From contig CAYGXX010000022.1 in the NCBI GenBank assembly GCA_964354145.1, positions 1 through 11,594 of the forward strand: a DNA stretch of 11,594 bases, read 5' to 3'. The stretch is from UBA10110 sp964354145. Lineage in GTDB: Bacteria > Patescibacteriota > Kazan-3B-28 > UBA10110. Each line of letters begins with the position of its first letter. Position 1 is the first letter of the stretch. Under the pieces are notes generated by a model. The model did no database searches and had not been told where the DNA came from. It saw nothing but the letters and a program-made list of their open reading frames with translations. Both the position numbers and the translations under genes were made by a program. Positions 1 through 7,307 of the stretch are shown here, piece by piece.

Positions 1-1
1 T

Positions 2-439
2 TTTATGATTGATAATGGCGATGTAGTGGAGATTGATAAAACTAGCGCCCGGAAGCTCCGCGAGACCGTTCCGGCGGGGGTGATTATGGTGGATGGGCTA
101 GGGGTGGGTGATGTGGGGGAGATCGTGCTTAGAGACCGCCAAGCCATGGCCAAGGAAGGGATGTTTGTAATTATCGCTACGATTGAAAAGAAGACCGGCA
201 AACTAATTAGCAGTCCTGATATTATCTCGCGCGGATTTGTGTATATGCGGGAGCAGGAGGATTTAATTAATCGCACCCGCAGCGAGGTAAGGCGAATTTT
301 AGGCGGCAAGCGCAAAGGCAGACGTGTGCCCGATGAGTGGAATAATGTCAAACAAAAGATCCGCGAAGAGATCGGTCACTTTCTATATAAAGAAACCCAG
401 CGCCGTCCAATGATTCTGCCGGTAGTGATCGAAGTTTAA
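2..439 (+). CDS. rnj: Ribonuclease J, C-terminal fragment (5' end outside window)
   Basis: RNase J is a cytoplasmic metallo-beta-lactamase/beta-CASP ribonuclease with 5'-3' exo- and endonuclease activity in mRNA decay and rRNA processing. Only the last ~145 residues are present; the reading frame is open to the left edge, so the ATG at position 5 is internal and not a start. Family signatures are visible in order: a VDGLGVGDVG stretch with the following VLRDR, the PDIISRGFVY motif near the middle, and the closing RRPMILPVVIEV, which matches the usual RNase J C-terminus closely. The catalytic metal-binding HxHxDH region would lie upstream, outside the window. The gene ends in TAA and is convergent with the small minus-strand gene that ends at 498. 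The identification is firm; paralogue assignment (J1 or J2) is not possible from this part. Confidence 0.93.
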   Translation, partial: FMIDNGDVVEIDKTSARKLRETVPAGVIMVDGLGVGDVGEIVLRDRQAMAKEGMFVIIATIEKKTGKLISSPDIISRGFVYMREQEDLINRTRSEVRRILGGKRKGRRVPDEWNNVKQKIREEIGHFLYKETQRRPMILPVVIEV

Positions 440-448
440 TTTGGTAAT

Positions 449-467
449 AACCTACCCGCAGCAGGTT
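449..467. terminator. Weak hairpin between convergent genes
   Basis: An imperfect hairpin with outer arms AACCT/AGGTT lies between the RNase J stop and the convergent gene ending at 498. Read on the minus strand the stem can extend to about 8 pairs, including G-U pairs, around a 3-base loop. Neither side has a convincing run of T, so its role as a bidirectional terminator is only inferred from position. Confidence 0.3.
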
Positions 468-497
468 TGGCTTAAGCTAAGTTATAATAAAGCGAAT

Positions 498-803
498 CTA
501 TTGATCGGCTTCGTCGGAGGCGATCTTTTTGAGTATGCCTTCCTCGGTACTTTTCTCTAATTCTATCTCTTGGTTGAGTGCTGCGGTATCCTTGGCATAC
601 ATCTTATCAATAGTCTGCTCTAATTCATCCAGCACTTCTGCCGCTGATTTGCCGGTTTTTAGGTCAGCCAGCGCTTTGTTGACGGCGGCACCTTGCAAAC
701 CCAAATCTCGCGCTTCGTTGAAGATATTATCGGCTTGGTCATTAGCCGCCATCGCTTGGGCGACTAACTCCTTCAATTTTTGTTCTAACTCTTCTTTATC
801 CAT
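498..803 (-). CDS. Small helical protein of unknown function, downstream partner of the 823-residue gene
   Basis: A 101-residue, strongly charged, probably all-helical soluble protein; I do not recognise a family. It is rich in Glu, Lys, Ala and Leu, with a heptad-like first helix (about residues 2-35), a central GLQGAAVNKALADLKTGKSA segment that resembles a short helical hairpin, and a second amphipathic helix (about 55-95). There is no signal peptide, membrane segment or Cys. The ATG at 803 is preceded by a strong Shine-Dalgarno site (AAGGAGAT, 816-809), one of the best in the window, so the start is secure. It begins 35 bp after the stop of the 823-residue gene, and no promoter is evident in that gap, so the two are probably co-transcribed. 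It ends in TAG. A role as partner or regulator of the upstream coiled-coil protein is only a guess from position. Confidence 0.75.
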   Translation of the reverse strand: MDKEELEQKLKELVAQAMAANDQADNIFNEARDLGLQGAAVNKALADLKTGKSAAEVLDELEQTIDKMYAKDTAALNQEIELEKSTEEGILKKIASDEADQ

Positions 804-838
804 GTTAGATCTCCTTAAACTTAAGGGTTTGGTTAGGT

Positions 839-3310
839 TTATTGTCCGAGTAAGATATCCACCTGGGGAGGGATTGCGACGCCGGGCCCCCGCAGCCCCG
901 GGCGGTGAACGGTCTTTATCGTGTTAGCCCGGTAGGGGTCGGCGGTCTGCGAGCGATTGAGGATTTCCAGTTTCTGGTCCCTGGGGATGGGCGATCCAGG
1001 CGAAGGACTGACGAGGTTCAGACCGAGCGCAGCTTGGTTAATCGTCCTGACCACGCGCGGGATATGGTCAAAGACCAGAATGACCAGGGATCCTTCAAGT
1101 GAGCTCTTGTCCGGAGGAACCGGGCTTTCGCGGATTACGTCGGGAAGAGCCCTGTAGAAGAGAGGGAATATCGACCCGACCCATTCCTCGGCGATCTTTT
1201 TCCGACAGTTCTCGATTCCCCTGCCGCTGCTCCCCTCTTCCATCCATGAATAGAGCCTGTGGAGCAGGTCAAGAGCCCACTGGAGCTTGTACCCGCCGAA
1301 TGCCAGCGTCGGACCGCCGGGGATGGAGGTCATGATTCTGTCTGCGCGATCGATGTCCGTCTTCAATGTGCTCAGCATCTCAATAAGGAGAAGCTGTTCA
1401 TTCATACGCTCGCCAGTGAGTGTGAATGGCGGGTTTAATTTAGCTTCGAGCTTCTCGTCTACATCATCATACCATCCACGGAATACTTCTCCTTCAGCCA
1501 AAGCTTTAGGAGGACTAAAGGTTTCAAGGTTTTCCTTTATTCTTGTCTCTTCCGCAACTCTTGCCTCTTCTGCCACTCTGGCTTCCTTTTCAGCCTTTCT
1601 TTTTGCTTCCTCTGCTGCTCTGGCTTCTTCAGCAACTCTTTTTGCCTCTTCCTCCTCAGCAACTCTTGCCTCTTCGGCTCTGGCCTTTTCAGCAATCCTT
1701 GCTTCCTCGACCGCTTTTGCTTGTTCGGCTGTCTCGGCTGCGGGGGGTTGAGGTTGTTCAGGAGCCTTCCCTTCTATCGGAGATGGTTCTACTGTCTCAG
1801 GGGCGGCTGGGGGTGGAATAACTGCTGGTTCACCAGGTGCTGGTAGGTTCTTCTCTGCAGCGTATTCTTTTTGTAACTCTCGTAGCTTAGTAGCCTCTAA
1901 GGCGGGCTCTCTTTTCGGGACTCCGGGACCGATGCGGGTGATGAGAACAAATCTTTCATCCGAGGTAATATTTTCTACTTCCCACTCTTCCCAATCTTTA
2001 TCTCCTCCTGCTCTGTAATGGACTTTGCCGCCAATCCGGAAGGGCATGAGAACTGTCTCTGTTTCTGCTGTCTTAGGGGCGATAGGGGCTGTTTCCGCTT
2101 TCTTTTTTTCTTGAGCAATTCTTTTTTCTTCTGCTTGGCGAGCAATGTCCTCCTTCTGCTTTTCCAGTAATGTCTCGTATGCTGCTAAATCCTTGTAGCC
2201 CATGTTTGTGAGCCAAATATCTGACGGTTGCAGATCAGATGTAGGGAGAGAACTAATCTCACCAGTATCCCACTTAACTTTGGCCACACCAGAGCCTGCT
2301 TTCATATCAGCTAATTCCTCAATAATCCCCAGAACTCCTTCTGGCTTATTTTCAAAATCAACACTGGTGCGGCCGACCCGATCCCCAATTTGCCAAAGAC
2401 GAGGCTCAGTTTCCACCGCAGGTTTGGAATACTCTTCGTCAGGTTTTTCTACTGGCTCCGGAGCTTGTTCGCCAGCGGTAGGTATCCCCTCTTTCTTGGC
2501 GGCTTCATGATTTCGTCCAAAAACTCTTTCATAATAAATATCGGGGACGCTCTTTTCTGCTAGCTCTTCTTGCGTCATTGCCATAGCGCCTAGTTCTCTT
2601 AAAGTTTGTTTATCACGCTTGAGTTGACCAGCCCAGCGCCTGTCTCTTAACCAGAAAAGGCTCATTTCTGCTTGAGCCGCCTTAGCTTGACGGGCATTAA
2701 TGGCTTCGCCGTAAGCAATTTTAGCCCACGCCTCTTCGCGAGACAAGTCTTCCACTTCAACTTTCTGCACAATTTCAGCATCTTTTAATTTATCTTTTGC
2801 CGCCTTAAGTAAAACATTAACAGAGTCCAATAAGGTTTCGTAATACTCTCTGTCCTCATCATTAAGGGCGGTGTTGGAATCAATTTCCTTTTGGTAAACC
2901 GCTGCTTTTTGACTAAGCAAGCGTACCTCCTTGTTGGCGGCGATTAATGCGACTGCATTCTCACGTTTGCGTTCAGTAATTTCGGCAAGCTTCCCCTCCA
3001 GCATACCTTGCAGTTTTGTCTGCTCCGCTTCAAGACCCCTTTTCTTACTCTCGTATAAAGTCTTTCTCCATCTAGAAAACAACGAGGGCATCAAGGGTTT
3101 GTTAACCCGGTTCCTGATCGCGTCTTCGCCGTACAATTCCTGAGTTTTTCTATTGCGCGCTGCTCTGACTTCAGCCTTTTTGCGAGCCTGTTCTTGCTCG
3201 GCTGCTTCCTCATCCTGACGAGCATACTCTGCCGCCGAGAGCCGAGGGGGCAATTCTTGGCTGTGGTCTTGGTTAGGTTCGGGGGCATCAGGGGTATTAG
3301 TTCTGACCAT
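839..3310 (-). CDS. Large mosaic coiled-coil protein of unknown function with two SH3-like segments and an Ala/Glu-rich region
   Basis: An 823-residue protein that I cannot assign to a family. Visible architecture: a charged, Glu/Arg-rich N-terminus; a long predicted coiled coil (about residues 85-240); a first compact beta-rich segment (about 304-370) beginning RLWQIGDRVG and containing KVKWDTG, like small SH3/KOW/Tudor-type barrels; a Lys/Glu-rich helix (about 380-410); a second similar beta-rich segment (about 421-480) beginning FRIGGKVHYRAGG; a Pro-rich linker (about 485-525); a TolA-like Ala/Glu/Arg repeat helix (about 525-592); and a C-terminal region (about 593-823) without visible repeats. 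No signal peptide or membrane segment is seen, so it is probably cytoplasmic. The ATG at 3310 lies about 20 bases from the predicted transcription start and has no clear Shine-Dalgarno site. The C-terminal third is visibly more GC-rich than the rest. The gene ends in TAA, 35 bp before the 101-residue gene. A scaffold or binding role is plausible but unproven. Confidence 0.8.
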   Translation of the reverse strand: MVRTNTPDAPEPNQDHSQELPPRLSAAEYARQDEEAAEQEQARKKAEVRAARNRKTQELYGEDAIRNRVNKPLMPSLFSRWRKTLYESKKRGLEAEQTKLQGMLEGKLAEITERKRENAVALIAANKEVRLLSQKAAVYQKEIDSNTALNDEDREYYETLLDSVNVLLKAAKDKLKDAEIVQKVEVEDLSREEAWAKIAYGEAINARQAKAAQAEMSLFWLRDRRWAGQLKRDKQTLRELGAMAMTQEELAEKSVPDIYYERVFGRNHEAAKKEGIPTAGEQAPEPVEKPDEEYSKPAVETEPRLWQIGDRVGRTSVDFENKPEGVLGIIEELADMKAGSGVAKVKWDTGEISSLPTSDLQPSDIWLTNMGYKDLAAYETLLEKQKEDIARQAEEKRIAQEKKKAETAPIAPKTAETETVLMPFRIGGKVHYRAGGDKDWEEWEVENITSDERFVLITRIGPGVPKREPALEATKLRELQKEYAAEKNLPAPGEPAVIPPPAAPETVEPSPIEGKAPEQPQPPAAETAEQAKAVEEARIAEKARAEEARVAEEEEAKRVAEEARAAEEAKRKAEKEARVAEEARVAEETRIKENLETFSPPKALAEGEVFRGWYDDVDEKLEAKLNPPFTLTGERMNEQLLLIEMLSTLKTDIDRADRIMTSIPGGPTLAFGGYKLQWALDLLHRLYSWMEEGSSGRGIENCRKKIAEEWVGSIFPLFYRALPDVIRESPVPPDKSSLEGSLVILVFDHIPRVVRTINQAALGLNLVSPSPGSPIPRDQKLEILNRSQTADPYRANTIKTVHRPGLRGPGVAIPPQVDILLGQ
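1537..1740 (-). repeat. Degenerate in-frame repeat encoding Ala/Glu/Arg-rich helix
   Basis: Within the 823-residue gene, repeated units of roughly 21-30 bases encode variations on AEEARVAEE, giving about 65 residues of almost pure A/E/R/K with a little V. Such a composition forms a long rigid single helix or coiled coil, as in TolA-like linkers. Its antisense strand produces a spurious Ser/Ala/Leu-rich open frame. Confidence 0.7.
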
Positions 3311-3338
3311 CTTGAGATAAATTAATAGTTATTAGTTT

Positions 3339-3367
3339 ATTATATCATGATATCAGATTTTTGTCAA
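3339..3367 (-). promoter_or_regulatory. Near-perfect sigma70-type promoter for the 823/101-residue unit
   Basis: On the minus strand a perfect -35 hexamer TTGACA (3367-3362) is followed, after exactly 17 bases, by a perfect -10 hexamer TATAAT (3344-3339). Predicted transcription starts near 3332, giving a leader of about 20 bases before the ATG at 3310. A 12-bp perfect palindrome, ATATCATGATAT (3342-3353), occupies the spacer and the upstream half of the -10 box, and could be an operator. Confidence 0.8.
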
Positions 3368-3411
3368 TCTAGGAGCCCTTTTTTGGCATTTTCCTCCTAT
3401 AATCTATCCTA

Positions 3412-3420
3412 TGCTATAAT
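3412..3420 (+). promoter_or_regulatory. Extended -10 element upstream of ftsK
   Basis: The sequence TGCTATAAT is an extended -10 box (TGn plus a perfect TATAAT at 3415-3420). No good -35 hexamer lies at the normal distance, which is usual for extended -10 promoters. Transcription would start near 3427, about 20 bases before the ftsK ATG. A second TATAAT at 3398-3403 lies just upstream and may be an alternative. Confidence 0.5.
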
Positions 3421-3446
3421 TAACCTGTTATCTAGGCAATTTTTTG

Positions 3447-5669
3447 ATGGCTAGAGCTAAAAAAAAGAAAAGACCCTACCGCTATCGTTCCTATCAGACC
3501 TCTAAGTGGGTAGAGGGGCTGAATTTGGATCTAGAGTTAGAACCGCATATCTTGCGCGAGATCATAGCGGTGCTCTCCCTAGGCTTAGGTGTGTTTACTC
3601 TTCTGGCGATCCTGGGAGTTGCTGGTAGTGTGGGCAATATCTTCTTCGCTGCTTTGCGGTTGGGGCTGGGTTGGACTAGTTTTATTTTGCCGATAGTACT
3701 TGTCGGAGCAGGCATTGCTTTGTTTTACCCAGTGAAATATAAATTTACCACCACTAATACCGTGGGCTTAGTACTGCTGGTTATTTCTTTGTCTGCTCTA
3801 CTACATTTATTTGTGGCGCCGGAAAGTGGTTTGTGGGTGGCACAGAGCGGCGCCGGCGGCGGCTATATTGGGCTGGGGATTGTTCTGGCGTTGGTCCGCT
3901 TGGTAGATTTTTGGGCGACCCTGCTGATTTTAATAGTAGCTTTGGCTATCTCTTTGCTGTTTGTCTTCGGTCAGCCCTTGCGAGAACTTTACTACCGCGC
4001 CAAATTGAATATCCCTGCTTTCCCCCGTTCCCCCAAGTTGGTTATTCATAATGTGGGTAGGAAGGGCAGTGGGTCCCAAAAAGAGGACGAGGAAGAAACC
4101 AAAGAAGCTCCGGAATCCCTCAAGCCGGGGGAGGCGGATTTGGAAGTCGCTCCGACCTTTGTTCGGAAAAAAATGCCTGATGAGGCAGCTGATTTCATTC
4201 CTCAATTTGCCCCTTCGGGGGATTTCAAACTGCCGCCGGTGGATCTTTTGAGTGATGCCGTGACCAAAGTAGACAGCGGTAATATTCGGCAGAATGTGAG
4301 CATTATCCAAGAGACCTTGGAGGATTTTGGCATTCAGGTAGAGATGTCCGAAGTTAATGTTGGTCCCACGGTGACGCAATATACGCTCAAACCCGCGGCC
4401 GGCATCAAACTTTCCCGGATTAATAATCTATCCAATGATCTGTCACTTGCTTTGGCGGCCCATCCCATTAGGATTGAAGCCCCAATTCCCGGGAGGTCTC
4501 TAGTGGGCATTGAAGTACCCAATAAAAAAGCCTCCTTGGTGCGCCTGCGGGAGCTGATCGAATCCGATGCCTTTAAGGCGGTGCGCTCCAACCTTCGCAT
4601 GCCCCTCGGGCGCGATGTCGCCGGCACTCCAGTAGCTACGGATTTAGTTCGGATGCCTCACTTGCTCATTGCGGGAGCGACTGGTATGGGTAAAAGCGTT
4701 TTTTTGAACTCACTCTTGATCAGTTTGATCTATCAGAACTCTCCGGCAGACTTGCGGCTAGTTTTGGTGGACCCCAAAAGGGTAGAGTTCACTGCCTATA
4801 ATGATGTACCTCATCTGTTGGCGCCGGTGATCGTGGATCCTTATAAAACTATTAGTGCTCTCCGGTGGCTGGTAGCGGAAATGGAGCGCCGCTATAAAGT
4901 GTTCGCTGAACATAAAGTAAGATTTATTGAGGCATTTAATCGGGAACATCCGGATTCCCGGATGCCGTACATTGTCTTAACTATTGATGAGCTGGCGGAT
5001 TTAATGGCGGTGTCAGCTCGCGAAGTTGAAGCCTATATCTGCCGCTTGGCTCAAATGTCGCGGGCAGTGGGCATTCATTTGGTGTTGGCAACCCAGCGAC
5101 CGTCAGTAGATGTCATTACGGGGCTAATCAAAGCGAATTTTCCTTCTCGCCTAGCATTTGCAGTAACCTCCGGGACGGATTCTCGCACTATTTTAGATAC
5201 GGTTGGTGCTGATAAATTGGTGGGCAACGGAGATATGTTATTCCAACCCTCCGATGCCAGCAAGCCACGGCGGATTCAGGGCGTTTTTGTGAGCGATAAA
5301 GAGATTAAAGCGGTGACGGATTTCGTGAAACAGCAGGACAATCCCCAGTATGTTAACGAATTAATCGCTGAAACTAAAGAATCAAAACAGGCTGAGATTG
5401 AATTAGAGGGTGATCCCCTCTTAAATGAGGCTATTGAATTAGTTGTTCGCACCGGCAAAGCCTCGGCCTCGTATTTGCAAAGAAGATTTCGGATCGGTTA
5501 CGCTCGCGCCGCTCGCCTCTTGGATTTATTAGAAATGAAGGGAATAGTTGGTCCCGGTGAAGGGGCAAAGCCAAGAGAGATTTTAATGTCGCGCACAGAA
5601 TTGGTAGGGCGAGTGGCTGGTAGCACCCCATCTTCAGAAGAAGAATTTAAAGAAGGTCAAGATTATTAA
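3447..5669 (+). CDS. ftsK: DNA translocase FtsK/SpoIIIE
   Basis: FtsK is a membrane-anchored hexameric ATPase that pumps double-stranded DNA at the division septum so that chromosomes are cleared and resolved. The product is about 740 residues, short as in SpoIIIE-type members. Four to five hydrophobic segments lie at about residues 36-175, followed by a charged linker (about 190-245), the alpha/beta motor region, Walker A GATGMGKS (about 410-417), Walker B ending IDELADL (Asp and Glu near 514-515), and a C-terminal winged-helix gamma domain (about 656-715, with QRRFRIGYARAARLLD) of the type that reads orienting DNA sequences. The ATG at 3447 is chosen; a TTG directly before it (3444) would add only one residue. 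There is no clear Shine-Dalgarno site. It is divergent from the 823-residue gene and is followed by a hairpin element, then yajQ. The assignment is very secure. Confidence 0.96.
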   Translation: MARAKKKKRPYRYRSYQTSKWVEGLNLDLELEPHILREIIAVLSLGLGVFTLLAILGVAGSVGNIFFAALRLGLGWTSFILPIVLVGAGIALFYPVKYKFTTTNTVGLVLLVISLSALLHLFVAPESGLWVAQSGAGGGYIGLGIVLALVRLVDFWATLLILIVALAISLLFVFGQPLRELYYRAKLNIPAFPRSPKLVIHNVGRKGSGSQKEDEEETKEAPESLKPGEADLEVAPTFVRKKMPDEAADFIPQFAPSGDFKLPPVDLLSDAVTKVDSGNIRQNVSIIQETLEDFGIQVEMSEVNVGPTVTQYTLKPAAGIKLSRINNLSNDLSLALAAHPIRIEAPIPGRSLVGIEVPNKKASLVRLRELIESDAFKAVRSNLRMPLGRDVAGTPVATDLVRMPHLLIAGATGMGKSVFLNSLLISLIYQNSPADLRLVLVDPKRVEFTAYNDVPHLLAPVIVDPYKTISALRWLVAEMERRYKVFAEHKVRFIEAFNREHPDSRMPYIVLTIDELADLMAVSAREVEAYICRLAQMSRAVGIHLVLATQRPSVDVITGLIKANFPSRLAFAVTSGTDSRTILDTVGADKLVGNGDMLFQPSDASKPRRIQGVFVSDKEIKAVTDFVKQQDNPQYVNELIAETKESKQAEIELEGDPLLNEAIELVVRTGKASASYLQRRFRIGYARAARLLDLLEMKGIVGPGEGAKPREILMSRTELVGRVAGSTPSSEEEFKEGQDY

Positions 5670-5675
5670 TTTATC

Positions 5676-5772
5676 TGTCATCCTCGGGCTTGACCCGGGG
5701 ATCCAGACAGAAAAAGAAAAAGATATTTTGTTTATTTTATTTTCTGGATTCCCGATCAGGTCGGGAATGACA
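5676..5772. repeat. Two-hairpin intergenic element, copy 1 (97 bp)
   Basis: The element begins TGTCAT and ends ATGACA (short terminal inverted repeats). The left half folds as CCTCGGG/CCCGGGG around a 5-base loop, flanked by CTGTC/GACAG. The middle is an A- then T-rich stretch. The right half is a perfect 8-bp hairpin ATTCCCGA/TCGGGAAT with loop TCAGG. TCCAGA near the left half and TCTGGA in the right half also pair, so one large cruciform is possible. It fills nearly all of the ftsK-yajQ gap. This resembles dispersed REP- or MITE-like elements of bacterial genomes; it carries no gene. It may also attenuate transcription from ftsK into yajQ. Confidence 0.75.
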
Positions 5773-5785
5773 AAGAAGAAATAGA

Positions 5786-6280
5786 ATGGCGAGCGAATTT
5801 TCCTTTGATATTGTCTCCGAGATTGACCAGCAGGAATTAGTCAATGCTCTTGACCAAGCTCGCCGCGAGATTGCTATCCGATACGATTTTAAGGACATTT
5901 ATGTCGACATTAAACAAGAAAAGGGCGAGTTAGTAATTGTGGCCCCCACTGAGTTTAAGTTCAATGCCGTGATGGATATAATTAAATCCAAGTTGCTTCG
6001 GCGTAATCTAGATTTGCGGATTTTAGGGGTGAGCAAAACTGAGCCCGCCAGCGGCGGGGCAGTCCGAGCAATTATCCCTCTGGTTGAAGGGATCTCTCAG
6101 GACACGGCTAAATTAATTAACAAAATCATCCGCGACCAAACGCCCAAGATCAAGACTGTCATTCAAGGCGAGGCGGTCCGGGTGAGCTCAAAAAGCAAGG
6201 ATGAACTGCAGGCAGTGATGGTCTACTTAAAGCAAAAGCCAGAAATCACGATCCCTGTCCAATTCACTAACTATCGCTAA
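5786..6280 (+). CDS. yajQ: YajQ family nucleotide-binding protein (UPF0234)
   Basis: A 164-residue protein of normal length for the YajQ/DUF520 family, small cytoplasmic proteins with two ferredoxin-like folds that bind nucleic acid or nucleotides; a Xanthomonas member is reported to bind cyclic di-GMP. Family marks are visible: the opening SEFSFDIVSEID, then REIAIRYDFKD, the SKLLRRNLDLR stretch, the KLINKIIRD helix, and the DELQAVM segment before the C-terminal FTNYR. The start ATG has only a weak purine-rich stretch (GAAGAAAT) in front of it. It follows ftsK after the two-hairpin element and precedes recA by 26 bp, so co-transcription with recA is likely. The family assignment is firm; its exact cellular role here cannot be read from sequence. 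Confidence 0.93.
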   Translation: MASEFSFDIVSEIDQQELVNALDQARREIAIRYDFKDIYVDIKQEKGELVIVAPTEFKFNAVMDIIKSKLLRRNLDLRILGVSKTEPASGGAVRAIIPLVEGISQDTAKLINKIIRDQTPKIKTVIQGEAVRVSSKSKDELQAVMVYLKQKPEITIPVQFTNYR

Positions 6281-6306
6281 CAGTTTTATTAAGCTAAAAT
6301 ATAAAT

Positions 6307-7302
6307 ATGAATCCAACTAAAATCGCTCCCAAGATTTCTGATAATTTAGCTGATACTCTTGGCCAGATTGAAAAGAAATACGGCAAAGGGGCAGTGATGC
6401 GTCTAGGCGATGCTGAACACGTGGAGGTAGAGGTTATCCCTACCGGTTCCTTAACTTTAGATATAGCTCTGGGGGTGGGTGGGATTCCTCGAGGCCGGGT
6501 AACTGAGATTTTTGGCCCTGAATCTTCCGGCAAAACTACCCTGGCTCTCCATATGATTGCTCAGGCTCAAAAACATGGTGGGACAGCTGCCTTCGTGGAT
6601 GCTGAGCATGCCCTAGATCCGGAATATGCCCGGCGGATCGGCGTAGATACCAAAAACCTGTTGATTTCCCAGCCGGATAACGGTGAGCAAGCCCTAGATA
6701 TTGTAGAAGCCTTAGTGCGGTCTAACTCAGTCGAGGTGATTGTCATTGATTCAGTAGCAGCGCTAGTGCCGAGGGCGGAGATAGAGGGAGATATGGGAGA
6801 TTCCCATATGGGGCTCCAGGCGCGGTTGATGAGCCAGGCTTTAAGAAAGATCACTGCTTGTGTGAGTAAGTCCAGGACCTCGGTAGTTTTCATCAACCAG
6901 TTGAGGATGAAGATCGGCATTATGTTCGGCAATCCAGAGACCACTACGGGTGGCAATGCTCTCAAATATTACTCTTCGGTGCGGTTGGACATTCGGCGGA
7001 TTGAAGCAATCAAGTCCGGTGAGGAAACGGTGGGTAATCGGGTGCGAGTCAAAGTAGTCAAAAATAAAGTAGCAGCTCCTTTCCGGCAAGCCGAGTTTGA
7101 TCTAATGTTTACTCAGGGCATATCGCGGGAAGGCGAACTACTGGATCTGGGCTTGAGCCGCGGGATAATCAGTAAATCAGGTACTTGGTACGAATTTGAA
7201 GGGGAAAAGATCGGCCAGGGCAAAGAAGCCGCCAAAGAACTATTGAGGGCAGACAAAAAAGTATCCGAGAAGCTCGAAAGAATGATCCGGACTACCGCCT
7301 AG
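6307..7302 (+). CDS. recA: Recombinase RecA
   Basis: RecA forms ATP-dependent filaments on single-stranded DNA, catalyses strand exchange in recombinational repair and, where LexA exists, triggers its self-cleavage. The 331-residue product shows Walker A GPESSGKT (residues 70-77), the catalytic region around AFVDAEHALDP, Walker B VIVIDSVAAL (Asp 148), loop L1 near MGLQARLMSQALRK, and loop L2 from FINQLRMKIG through GNPETTTGGNALK. The C-terminus is shorter than in E. coli and lacks the acidic tail, ending in a basic stretch. The ATG at 6307 has no Shine-Dalgarno site; a TAAAAT box (6295-6300) sits so close that a leaderless transcript is possible. I see no LexA-type operator and no recX next to it. 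The gene is convergent with the transpeptidase gene, with only 5 bp between stops. Confidence 0.97.
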   Translation: MNPTKIAPKISDNLADTLGQIEKKYGKGAVMRLGDAEHVEVEVIPTGSLTLDIALGVGGIPRGRVTEIFGPESSGKTTLALHMIAQAQKHGGTAAFVDAEHALDPEYARRIGVDTKNLLISQPDNGEQALDIVEALVRSNSVEVIVIDSVAALVPRAEIEGDMGDSHMGLQARLMSQALRKITACVSKSRTSVVFINQLRMKIGIMFGNPETTTGGNALKYYSSVRLDIRRIEAIKSGEETVGNRVRVKVVKNKVAAPFRQAEFDLMFTQGISREGELLDLGLSRGIISKSGTWYEFEGEKIGQGKEAAKELLRADKKVSEKLERMIRTTA

Positions 7303-7307
7303 TGAGT

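Noticed and set aside
483..488. TATAAT sequence after the RNase J gene
   Set aside because: No -35 box at a workable distance and no plus-strand gene downstream.
1287..1751. 154-residue Ser/Ala/Leu-rich open frame on the plus strand (and neighbours at 529-927, 957-1335, 1543-1821)
   Set aside because: These are antisense shadows of the 823-residue and 101-residue genes; their composition reflects the Ala/Glu repeat read backwards, and no ribosome site or family motif is present.
3930..4379. 149-residue open frame antisense to ftsK
   Set aside because: It lies wholly inside the securely identified ftsK, has no recognisable motif, and has no promoter or ribosome site.
6567..6965. 132-residue open frame antisense to recA
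   Set aside because: Shadow of the highly conserved recA coding frame.
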